The notes beneath the pieces were generated by a model. That model was given only the letters and a program-made list of their open reading frames with translations. It did not search any database and was not told the origin of the DNA. Positions 56,739 to 64,000 of a DNA stretch of 64,000 nucleotides are shown one piece after another. How positions within the stretch are numbered: the first letter of the stretch is position 1; the number at the start of each line of letters is the position of its first letter. This DNA is from Gemmatimonadales bacterium (GTDB lineage: Bacteria > Gemmatimonadota > Gemmatimonadetes > Gemmatimonadales > GWC2-71-9), in contig JAWKQM010000002.1 in the NCBI GenBank assembly GCA_041390145.1, positions 62,001-126,000 of the forward strand, written 5' to 3'. The translations under genes and the position numbers were made by a program.

Positions 56739-57743
56739 CTACGCCAGCGGGTGGCGATGCGAGGCCGAGTAGCGGCCGGTGACGAAATATTCGAGTTGCC
56801 GTTCGATGTCGGTCAGCAGTCCGCTCGCCCCGAACCGGAAGAGCTCCGGGCGGAGCCACAGATCGCCCAGTTCGTCCTTCATCATGGCGAGCCAGTCCAG
56901 CGAGTCCTTTGCGGTGCGGATCCCACCGGCGGGCTTGAATCCCACTCGGCTGTCCGTGCGCTCGAGGTAGTCCCGGATGGCGCGCGCCATCACCAGCCCG
57001 ACAGGGAGTGTCGCGTTGACCGGCTCCTTGCCGGTGGAGGTCTTGATGAAGTCGGCGCCGGCCATCATCGCCACCACGCTGGCCCGCGCCACGTTGCGGA
57101 GCGTGCCGAGTTCACCCGTCCCGAGGATCACCTTGATGTGGGCATCGCCGCAGGCATCGCGAAAGGTCCGGACCTCGTCGTACAGCGCCTGCCAGTCTCC
57201 GCCGAGCACATGTCCCCGGGTGATGACCACGTCGATTTCATCCGCCCCCGCCTCGACCGAGGCGCGAATCTCCGCCACCCGCTGGGGGAACGGGCTGAGT
57301 CCGGCAGGAAATCCGGTGGAGACGGCGGCCACCGGAATGCCGGTGCCGCGCAACGCTTCCACCGCCGCCGGCACGAGGCTGTGGTAAACGCAGACCGCCG
57401 CCACCCGAATGCCAAGTCCTTCGGCGCCCAGGGCGGCGAGGAGGTCCTCCCGGACCGGCGCACGGGCCTTGGCACAGAGGCGGCGCACCCGGGCCGGGGT
57501 GTCGTCGCCCTGCAGGGTGGTGAGGTCCATCAGGGTGATGGCGCGGAGGAGCCAGGCCGCCTGGTATTCCTTCTTGACCGTGCGCCGCTTGGGAATCGTG
57601 GCGGCCCGACGCTCGATGGCGCTCCGGTTGGCGCGGATGGCCTGGACCCAGGACAAATCGAGTGGCACCCCGGGATTGCGGGGATGTACCGAGACTGGAA
57701 GGTCCGCCGGCGGCGCGCCAGGGCGGCTTGGACTCGTGGGCAT
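56739..57743 (-). CDS. deoC: Deoxyribose-phosphate aldolase
   Basis: This 334-residue TIM-barrel enzyme shows 'LMDLTTLQGDDT', 'VAAVCVYHSLV', 'STGFPAG', 'EIDVVITRGHVL' (catalytic Asp), 'KVILGTGEL', the Schiff-base Lys in 'FIKTSTGKEPVNATLPV' and 'VGFKPAGGIRT'. It splits 2-deoxyribose-5-phosphate to glyceraldehyde-3-phosphate and acetaldehyde. The length and N-terminal extension fit the long eukaryote-like DeoC subgroup. It sits 32 bases before the ALDH gene on the same strand, so acetaldehyde could pass to that enzyme. That link is an inference. Confidence 0.95.
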   Translation of the reverse strand: MPTSPSRPGAPPADLPVSVHPRNPGVPLDLSWVQAIRANRSAIERRAATIPKRRTVKKEYQAAWLLRAITLMDLTTLQGDDTPARVRRLCAKARAPVREDLLAALGAEGLGIRVAAVCVYHSLVPAAVEALRGTGIPVAAVSTGFPAGLSPFPQRVAEIRASVEAGADEIDVVITRGHVLGGDWQALYDEVRTFRDACGDAHIKVILGTGELGTLRNVARASVVAMMAGADFIKTSTGKEPVNATLPVGLVMARAIRDYLERTDSRVGFKPAGGIRTAKDSLDWLAMMKDELGDLWLRPELFRFGASGLLTDIERQLEYFVTGRYSASHRHPLA

Positions 57744-57935
57744 TCAGCTCCCCGTCGATGGGCAGATGGCCTGCGCCGCAGGCCTGCATGGAACAGCCCT
57801 AATATATGGTATCCCGGCACCGCTGGCGGCGCAGCCGCACCGGCGGCATCTTCCAGAGTCCGTATTGCACAACTTTCAGCCAAGCGTACCTTCATGGGAC
57901 TCCCCCTCTTCACTTGTCACAGGACGTGGACTTCG

Positions 57936-60179
57936 ATGCGCTACCGCACCCTGCCGCTCGTACTGCTCGCTACCACCCTCCTCACTGCCACGAGCGAGGC
58001 GCAGGACAAGAAGACCTTTGCCAATGTGACTGAAGCGCTGCAGGCGTCCGGGGCCATGGCCGGCCAATCGGGGCCACGCAGTGTCAACTGGATTGACGGC
58101 GGCAAGCGCTATTCCTACACCATTCGTGGGGCCGACGGCGAGGAGATTCGCGCAACCGACCCCGCCACCGGCAGCGACACCCTGCTCTTCTCCGCCAAGG
58201 GGGTCACCTTCCCGGACACCGCGGCGCCGTTCCGCTACCGGTCGTTTCAGTTCGCACAGGATTCGAAGCACCTGGTGTTCCAGACCCGGTTCAAGCAGAT
58301 CTACCGGCGCTCGGGAAGCTCCGACTACTTCGTCTATTCGCTGGCCGACAAGTCCATGCAGCTGGCGGCCAAGGGCGCCCAGACCGGCGAGCTCTCGCCG
58401 AACGGGGCGCTCTTCGGGTACGAACTCGGCGGCGACCTGTACGTCCGGGATCTGGCCAGCAACGCCGACAAGCGCCTCACCACCGGGGCCACCGAGACGT
58501 TGCACAATGGCCGCTTTGACTGGGTCTACGAGGAAGAGTTCGGGATGGCCCAGGCGTGGAACTGGTCGCCGGACAGCCGGCATCTGGCCTACTGGCAGGT
58601 CGACGAGAGCGCCGAGCCGATCATCCAGCTGTCGAACTACGAGGGGGCGCATCCGGAATGGGACAAGCTGCGCATCCCGCAGCCAGGCGACTCCAATCCA
58701 AAGGTTCGCATCGGCGTGGTGAATGTCGCCACCGGAAAGCAGGTGTGGCTCGACACCAAGGCCACGGGTGACTTCTACATCCCCCGGATCTACTGGACCA
58801 GCGCCCCCGACACGCTGGCGGTGCTTGAGCTGAACCGGAAGCAGAACACCCTCCGGCTCTTCTTCTTCAACGTGAACGATGCAGGCAGCCGGCTGGTGCG
58901 GACCTGGACGAGCGACACCTGGCTCGACGTGTACGACTTCTACGCCGGCATCCAGGACATGATGACCTTCCCGGCCGGCAGTCGGGAGTTCTTCTGGATC
59001 TCCGACCAGGACGGCTGGCAGCACATCTACCGCTACGACTACTCCGGGAAGCTGATCAACCAGATCACCAGCGGGCCCTACACGGTGACGAGGATCGAGG
59101 GCACCGACCCCGCCCGCAAGATGATCTACTACAGCTCCACGGAGGCCTCGCCGCTGCAGCGCCAGCTCTACGCCGTGCGATTTGACGGCAAGGGGAAAAA
59201 GCGGCTGACCAAGGCGCCTGGCACCCACGCCATCGACATGGCGCCCAACGCCGGGTACTACATCGATCGCTGGTCGTCCACCACGCAGCCGAGACAGGTC
59301 GAGCTGTGGGCCACCGGCGGCAAGTTGCTCAAGCAGCTGGAGGACAACGCGGCCGTCACGACATGGCTGTCGACCAACGCGTATTCCCCCGTGGAACTTT
59401 TCCAGTTCACCACTTCCGACGGCCAGGTGCTCGACGGCTCGATGATCAAGCCGCCCGACTTCAACCCGGCCAAGAAGTATCCCGTCATTCTCGCCATCTA
59501 CGGCAGCCCCGGATCGCAGCAGGTCTATGACCGCTTCGGATCGAACGGGGTGGACCAGTGGCGCGCCCAGCAAGGCTATATCATCGTGGGCCTCAACAAC
59601 CGGGGCTCCAACAACTACGGCAGCGCCTTCATGAAGCAGGTCTACCGGCACCTCGGGAAGTACGAGGCGATGGATTTTGCGGAGACCGCCCGGTGGTTGT
59701 CCAGGCAGTCATATGTGGATGGAAGCCGGATCGCGATCGACGGCACCAGCTATGGCGGATACAGCGTGCTGTACACGATGGCCGCGTACCCGGAGGTATT
59801 TGCGTCCGGTATTGCCAACTCGGCGGTCACCGACTGGCGCTTGTACGACACGATTTACACCGAACGGTACATGGACATCCTGCCCGACAACGCCGCGGGT
59901 TACGACAGTTCCGCGGTGAACCCCCGGGCCGGGCGCATCAAGGGCAAGCTGCTCGTCATCCATTCGATGATGGACGACAACGTGCATCCCGTGAATACGA
60001 TGCAGTTCCTGACCGCCGCGACCGACGCCGGCGTGGATGCCGAGCTCCGGATCTACCCGCCGGGGCGCCACGGGGCGGCGTACAACTTCCCCAGCTTCAA
60101 GATGATCCAGGAAGTCACCGACCGGTTCCTCGCCCGGACCATCGGCGGCGGGACGACCATGGCCGGGAGCACCCCGTAG
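57936..60179 (+). CDS. Dipeptidyl peptidase IV-like serine peptidase (S9B)
   Basis: The protein has 747 residues from the ATG at 57936, which opens signal peptide MRYRTLPLVLLATTLLTATSEAQ. The beta-propeller DPPIV_N domain (about 75-500) has the substrate-anchoring double Glu in 'WVYEEEFGM'. The alpha/beta hydrolase domain carries Ser605 in 'DGTSYGGYS', Asp680 in 'MMDDNVHPVN' and His712 in 'PGRHGA'. It should release N-terminal dipeptides (X-Pro) in the periplasm. The much longer open frame upstream (from 56736) is a shadow of deoC. An AT-rich CTAATATATGGTAT at about 57799 may be its promoter. Confidence 0.95.
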   Translation: MRYRTLPLVLLATTLLTATSEAQDKKTFANVTEALQASGAMAGQSGPRSVNWIDGGKRYSYTIRGADGEEIRATDPATGSDTLLFSAKGVTFPDTAAPFRYRSFQFAQDSKHLVFQTRFKQIYRRSGSSDYFVYSLADKSMQLAAKGAQTGELSPNGALFGYELGGDLYVRDLASNADKRLTTGATETLHNGRFDWVYEEEFGMAQAWNWSPDSRHLAYWQVDESAEPIIQLSNYEGAHPEWDKLRIPQPGDSNPKVRIGVVNVATGKQVWLDTKATGDFYIPRIYWTSAPDTLAVLELNRKQNTLRLFFFNVNDAGSRLVRTWTSDTWLDVYDFYAGIQDMMTFPAGSREFFWISDQDGWQHIYRYDYSGKLINQITSGPYTVTRIEGTDPARKMIYYSSTEASPLQRQLYAVRFDGKGKKRLTKAPGTHAIDMAPNAGYYIDRWSSTTQPRQVELWATGGKLLKQLEDNAAVTTWLSTNAYSPVELFQFTTSDGQVLDGSMIKPPDFNPAKKYPVILAIYGSPGSQQVYDRFGSNGVDQWRAQQGYIIVGLNNRGSNNYGSAFMKQVYRHLGKYEAMDFAETARWLSRQSYVDGSRIAIDGTSYGGYSVLYTMAAYPEVFASGIANSAVTDWRLYDTIYTERYMDILPDNAAGYDSSAVNPRAGRIKGKLLVIHSMMDDNVHPVNTMQFLTAATDAGVDAELRIYPPGRHGAAYNFPSFKMIQEVTDRFLARTIGGGTTMAGSTP

Positions 60180-60200
60180 GTGCCTTCGAAAGGGGACCGC

Positions 60201-61091
60201 ATGACTGCGTACTCCGAGACGCCTCCAGGTGTGGCCTCGACGCGCAAGCCGACGGACGAGGAAGTCGACGTCTACGGCCTGACACACACGGGCAGTGTCC
60301 GGCAGCAGAACCAGGACCACTTCCTGATCGCCTCGCTCAAGCGGCAGGTCCAGATCCACCGGACCAGCCTGCCGGACGGGAGTCGCTGGCCCGCGGCAGA
60401 GCGCCTCGCGTTCCTGGCGATGGTGGCTGACGGGGTGGGCGGCAGCTCGCACGGGGAAGAGGCGAGCCGCCTGGCCGTGGAAGCCGTCACCGAATACGTG
60501 GCGCAGAGCATGCGAGCCTACTATACCGCGGACGCCGTCGCGGACGACCAGTTCGCGGCCGCCCTTCAGGAGGCGGCCATGCGTACCCACGAGCGCGTGG
60601 TCGAGCGCGCCAAGGCCGATCCCGGCGGCCGCAACATGGCCACGACCCTCACGCTCTTTCTCGGCGTCTGGCCGTGGGCGTACCTCCTCCAGCTGGGAGA
60701 CAGCCGGTGCTATCTCCTGCGGGACGGCGCGCTCACCCAGATCACCCGCGACCAGACCATGGCCCAGGAACTGGTGGACCAGGGGGTGCTGACCCGCGCG
60801 GACGCGCCCCGGACCCGATGGGCGCACGTGCTCTCGAGCGCCATCGGCGGCCACCAGACCGCGCCGGTGGTCACGCGCGTGGAGAGCGTCTGGAACCAGG
60901 TCTTTCTGCTGTGCAGCGACGGGCTGACGAAGCACGTCTCCGACGAGAAGATCGCGGAACGATTGAAGTCCATGACCTCCTCGCAGCAGGTGTGCGAACA
61001 GTTGCTCGCCGATGCGCTGGAAGACGGCGGGAGCGACAACATCTCGATCGTGGTCGGACGGGCGGTGCAGGCGCCCGAGGCGGTCGGGTGA
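60201..61091 (+). CDS. PP2C-family protein phosphatase (second copy)
   Basis: The protein has 296 residues from the ATG at 60201, with AAAGGGGA close upstream; a GTG at 60180 directly after the peptidase stop is an alternative. PP2C motifs are complete: 'SVRQQNQDHFL', 'MVADGVGGSSHGEEAS', 'LQLGDSRCYLLR', 'LLCSDGLTKHVSD' and 'DGGSDNISIVV'. It is larger than the first PP2C because of a 25-residue insert near residue 50 (QVQIHRTSLPDGSRW). No kinase gene is adjacent; the regulated target is unknown. Confidence 0.92.
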   Translation: MTAYSETPPGVASTRKPTDEEVDVYGLTHTGSVRQQNQDHFLIASLKRQVQIHRTSLPDGSRWPAAERLAFLAMVADGVGGSSHGEEASRLAVEAVTEYVAQSMRAYYTADAVADDQFAAALQEAAMRTHERVVERAKADPGGRNMATTLTLFLGVWPWAYLLQLGDSRCYLLRDGALTQITRDQTMAQELVDQGVLTRADAPRTRWAHVLSSAIGGHQTAPVVTRVESVWNQVFLLCSDGLTKHVSDEKIAERLKSMTSSQQVCEQLLADALEDGGSDNISIVVGRAVQAPEAVG

Positions 61092-61125
61092 CGGCTCGAC
61101 CGCGCTGCGCCCCTGCCCTCCCCCG

Positions 61126-62283
61126 GTGACCCTCCCACGCATCCTGCTCGTCAACGATCACCCCGCCGGGGGTGGGATCGGCCGGTATACGCTGGAGCTC
61201 CGTCACGCGCTGCGCGCCCTCGCTCCGCCCCCGTTCCGGGTCGACCTCCTGCTCCAGAACGTGCCGGGCCGGGTGGACCCGGACGAATGGCACTCCCCCG
61301 AGGACACGCGCGACGGGTCGACCCTGACCGTTCAGCCCCGACCATGGTGGGCCAAGCGCCGGGGATTCGGTACCGTCTACCTGCTCAACTCGCACTGCTA
61401 CTTTCCGCGGCGCGTCCCGAAAGGGTACGATCTTTACCATTTCTCGAGCCAGATGATGGGGGCCGGCGTGGGGCATGCCGCGCCGGCCGTGGTGACGGTG
61501 CATGACCTCATCGCCGTGCGACTCCGTGCCAATCACCCTGGGCTTTCCACCCGATTGCGCCGCCGGCATTTTCGGCCGCTGCGACGGGCGCGAGAACTGA
61601 TCTTCATTTCGGAGTCCTCTCGCCAGGACTTCCTCTCGGCCTACGACTACCCGGAGTCGCAGACCTGCGTGATCCATCACGGGGTGCGCCCAACCTTCGC
61701 CCCGCAGGATCGAGAAGCCAGTCGACGCGCGCTTGGCCTGGAGCCGGGCCGCCCGGTCCTGCTGCACGTCGGAAGCGAGGAGCGGCGCAAGAACGTGGAG
61801 ACGCTGCTCGACGCGATCGCCCTGCTGGTGCGGCGACATCCCGACCTCCTGCTGCTCCGGGTTGGCGGTTCGAGTGCGCGAAGTCGCAAGCGGATTGCCC
61901 GGCACCATCTCGAGCGCCACGTCCGCTATCTCCCCAGCCTCCCCGAGGACCGGCTCGTCGGCGCGTACGCCGCGGCCGACCTCTTCGTCTTTCCGTCCTA
62001 CTTCGAGGGGTTCGGTCTTCCCGTGCTTGAGGCGATGAGCGTGGGCTGCCCCGTCATTGCAGCCCGGGCGACGTCAATCCCGGAAGTGACGGGCGACGCG
62101 GCCGTCCTGGTCGAGCCGATGGATGCGGTCGCGCTCGCCGATGCCATCGACGGCTTGCTCGGCGATCCGGCCCGACGCGCCTCCCTCACCCGGGCCGGTA
62201 TTGCGCGCGCCGCCCCGTTCACCTGGGACCGCGCCGCACGGCAGACCGCGGCGGCGTACCGGCGGGCGCTGGACGCCCGCTGA
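61126..62283 (+). CDS. Glycosyltransferase family 4 (GT-B fold)
   Basis: The protein has 385 residues from a GTG at 61126 (TLPRILLVNDHPAGGGIGRYTLEL); no good ribosome site is visible and the start is inferred from homology to the usual N-terminus. Features: 'VVTVHDLIAVRL', 'FISESSRQDFL', 'HHGVRPTF', 'LLHVGSEERRKNVETLLDAI', 'YAAADLFVFPSYFEGFGLPVLEAMSVGCPVIAA' and 'SIPEVTGDAAVLVEP'. It would transfer a sugar from a nucleotide donor to a lipid or polysaccharide acceptor; specificity is unknown. No other glycan genes are nearby. Confidence 0.92.
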   Translation: MTLPRILLVNDHPAGGGIGRYTLELRHALRALAPPPFRVDLLLQNVPGRVDPDEWHSPEDTRDGSTLTVQPRPWWAKRRGFGTVYLLNSHCYFPRRVPKGYDLYHFSSQMMGAGVGHAAPAVVTVHDLIAVRLRANHPGLSTRLRRRHFRPLRRARELIFISESSRQDFLSAYDYPESQTCVIHHGVRPTFAPQDREASRRALGLEPGRPVLLHVGSEERRKNVETLLDAIALLVRRHPDLLLLRVGGSSARSRKRIARHHLERHVRYLPSLPEDRLVGAYAAADLFVFPSYFEGFGLPVLEAMSVGCPVIAARATSIPEVTGDAAVLVEPMDAVALADAIDGLLGDPARRASLTRAGIARAAPFTWDRAARQTAAAYRRALDAR

Positions 62284-62374
62284 CGGCCCCCGACTTCCTC
62301 GCTGCCCGAGGGTAACGTATCATTGGTGCTGTGGCGCCGACCGCACGAGCCTCCTTCACACGGAAACGAGTGAC

Positions 62375-63220
62375 ATGCCCAACATCGCCGAGTTTCATCC
62401 GCAGATCGTCCACTTCATCGTGGTCCTTGGCTTCGTCGGCGTTGGGCTCCGGATTCTCTCGCTGCTGGTGAAGGTCGAGTGGTTCAAGCCCGCCGCCACG
62501 CTGGCGCTGTTGGCCGCCGCCACGGCCGGCGTGCTGGCGGCCCGTTCCGGCTCCGAGGCGCACGGGCCCGCCGAACGGATCCCAGGCGCGCGTGCGGCCG
62601 TGCAGGAGCACGAGGAACTCGGGGAGCGGGCGCGGAATCTCTTCCTCGTCGTCGCCGGCTTTGAAATCCTCGCGCTCGCCGTGCGCAAGCGGGAAAAGGT
62701 GCGGCGGATCGCGCTGGTCGGCTCCGCCGTCGCGGGCGTCGTCGCCGCCTTCTTTCTTTTTGAGGCGGCAGAGCATGGGGGTCGAGTGGTGTACGGGTAT
62801 GCTGGTGGCGTCGGCACCCGCTCCGGGGATCCCGCGGACGTCAAACACCTGCTCGTCGCCGGGCTGTACAACGGGGCGCGCGCCAAACGGGAGGCCGGCG
62901 ACACGGCGAGTGCCGCCCGGCTGACCGAGGAACTCGCCCGGCAGATGCCGGAGGATTTCGGCGTGCAACTGCTTGCCGCACGGTCCCAGCTGGTTGACCT
63001 GCACGACCCAGCCGCGGCCATGGCGGTGCTGGACCGCATGCAGGTTCCCGCGGACAATCCCCGCATGGCGCTGCAGGCGGGCATGCTCCGAAGCGACGTC
63101 TACGTGGCGATGGGCCAGCCGGACTCAGCGCGCGCCGTCCTGCAGCAGCTGACGGCCCAATACCCGGACAATCCCATGGTGAAGCGGGTGATCGGGGAGG
63201 CCAGCGCAAAGCTGCCCTAG
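62375..63220 (+). CDS. DUF2231 membrane protein with C-terminal TPR-like region
   Basis: The protein has 281 residues from the ATG at 62375. The N-terminus 'FHPQIVHFIVVLGFVGVGLRIL' is typical of DUF2231, and four hydrophobic helices occupy about residues 10-150 with basic loops. The C-terminal 130 residues are helical repeats ('LYNGARAKREAGDTASAARLTEELARQMP', 'SDVYVAMGQPDSARAVLQQLTAQYP') matching tetratricopeptide repeats. DUF2231 proteins are often near c-type cytochromes or redox proteins; no function is established. The open frame upstream of the ATG is a shadow of the glycosyltransferase gene. Confidence 0.8.
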   Translation: MPNIAEFHPQIVHFIVVLGFVGVGLRILSLLVKVEWFKPAATLALLAAATAGVLAARSGSEAHGPAERIPGARAAVQEHEELGERARNLFLVVAGFEILALAVRKREKVRRIALVGSAVAGVVAAFFLFEAAEHGGRVVYGYAGGVGTRSGDPADVKHLLVAGLYNGARAKREAGDTASAARLTEELARQMPEDFGVQLLAARSQLVDLHDPAAAMAVLDRMQVPADNPRMALQAGMLRSDVYVAMGQPDSARAVLQQLTAQYPDNPMVKRVIGEASAKLP

Positions 63221-63321
63221 CGACGGGCCATCGTCTCCCGCGCGGTGTATTATTCGCGGTGATGACCGGACCCGCCGTCGACCTGCCCGATCAGTTGCCT
63301 CATCCAGTGGAGAGCCTTGCG

Positions 63322-64000
63322 GTGCAACCTGCGAACTCGATCCGCCGGACTTGTCGCTCGCTGGCACCGGTGTTGGTCCTGCTCGCGCTGTCGGCCACCA
63401 CCGCCGCGGCCCAGGGAGCACCGGTCACGCGGGACAGCATCACGGTGGCCCCAGGCCCGCAGTTCAGCACGACCTCCTGGATCCGGTGGCTCGGGACCCC
63501 GATGTTCGGCTCGCGCTATCGCGATCTCTGGCGCACACCCATCACACTCCCCCTCCTCGATTTGGCGGCCACGGCCGGGGGACTGGCGGTGTCCGGCCGC
63601 GGCGCGGGCATGCAGGCGGGGTTCATCTACCTCACGGGTGCAGATGGGTCCCACTGGGTCTTTTACCCGCTGGACCGCCCGGAACCGCACTCCTTTCCGG
63701 CGGGTGTCGTGCCCGAGGCGGTCGGTGACGGGCTCGTCACCGACCTGGTGAGCGGACGGAACCCCGCTGGTCCGCTCGTGGCGGCTGCGTTGGCCGAGGC
63801 GGCTGACGTGCCGAACCAGGACGCCTGGCTGGTGGCGGTGCCGGCCGGCTCGGGGCTGCAGCTCGTGGCGGCCGGGGACTCGGCACGCGCCGGCTACCTG
63901 ATCCGCGGCGACCCGGTTGCGACCACCGACTCCACCGGGCCGGTGACGGACGGCACCGTCATCACCGCCCGGGCCTTCCTGCACCGGGTCCTGACGCAGC
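63322..64000 (+). CDS. Unknown secreted protein, 3' end outside window
   Basis: The frame stays open to the window end (226 residues visible). A GTG at 63322 has GGAGAG seven bases before it and opens a signal peptide (RTCRSLAPVLVLLALSATTA, ending AAAQ). An ATG at 63262 in the same frame lies eight bases after TATTAT and would be a leaderless start with a longer N-region. The mature part has no recognised domain; 'GSRYRDLWRTPITLPLLDL' resembles a docking segment seen in secreted Gemmatimonadota proteins only by impression. The function is unknown. Confidence 0.6.
   Translation, partial: MQPANSIRRTCRSLAPVLVLLALSATTAAAQGAPVTRDSITVAPGPQFSTTSWIRWLGTPMFGSRYRDLWRTPITLPLLDLAATAGGLAVSGRGAGMQAGFIYLTGADGSHWVFYPLDRPEPHSFPAGVVPEAVGDGLVTDLVSGRNPAGPLVAAALAEAADVPNQDAWLVAVPAGSGLQLVAAGDSARAGYLIRGDPVATTDSTGPVTDGTVITARAFLHRVLTQ

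Noticed and set aside
56736..57935. Open frame extending the S9 peptidase to 1147 residues
   Set aside because: The first 400 residues are the complement of deoC. A signal peptide starts at the ATG at 57936.

Overview
The window is a GC-rich, gene-dense bacterial chromosome segment with about 60 protein genes and two tRNA genes (Asn, Lys). There is no rRNA, CRISPR array, prophage or insertion sequence. Outer-membrane features (a phosphate-selective porin, lipoprotein signals, murein transglycosylases) indicate a diderm cell. Heme A synthase indicates an aa3-type aerobic respiratory chain. The general style, including the many secreted nucleotidase, S9 peptidase and PP2C proteins, fits Gemmatimonadota. 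That placement is an inference from gene content, not from a marker-gene search.

Layout. 1-6.9 kb: the end of an HD-domain phosphohydrolase, then a leftward run of LPG-synthase-type membrane protein, ABC exporter, triple-FHA membrane protein, PP2C phosphatase and FtsX-type permease. 6.9-10.4 kb: a divergent UvrA coupled to an AlkA-type glycosylase. 10.4-13.3 kb: CPA2 antiporter, secreted cyclophilin, tRNA-Asn. 13.3-14.0 kb: a gene-free stretch with a palindromic repeat and a C-rich tract. 14.0-23.7 kb: holB-moaC, two transglycosylases, ctaA, a class A beta-lactamase relative, small unknown genes, ilvE, cardiolipin synthase and tRNA-Lys. 23.8-27.8 kb: the classic ffh-rpsP-rimM-trmD-rplS-rnhB cluster. 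27.8-36.7 kb: octamer repeat, four-helix-bundle protein, GGDEF/EAL regulator, DUF445 protein, secreted metalloprotease, prepilin peptidase, SpoU methyltransferase, thiD.

36.7-43.3 kb is a compact nucleoside-salvage operon read leftward: a YfkN-like two-headed nucleotide phosphoesterase, an 80-residue unknown, adenosine deaminase, a concentrative nucleoside transporter and purine nucleoside phosphorylase. Together they would turn extracytoplasmic nucleotides into nucleosides, import them and split them to bases and (deoxy)ribose-1-phosphate. A deoC gene lies further right at 57 kb.

43.3-54.3 kb is a complete phosphate regulon read rightward: an ArsR-type regulator, phoB, phoR, porin, pstS, pstC, pstA, two consecutive pstB genes, phoU and a Ppx/GppA phosphatase. 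Two intergenic sites carry the same 11-bp-phased direct repeats (CGTTACA/CGTGACC units). I propose them as the PhoB operators.

54.3-64 kb holds an ALDH16-type double aldehyde dehydrogenase, deoC, a DPP-IV-like peptidase, a second PP2C, a glycosyltransferase, a DUF2231-TPR membrane protein and a truncated unknown secreted protein.

Cross-cutting signals are G/C-rich octanucleotide repeats at several loci (one inside rnhB, one in front of ffh) and -10-like hexamers placed 5-8 bases before several start codons, which suggest leaderless transcripts.
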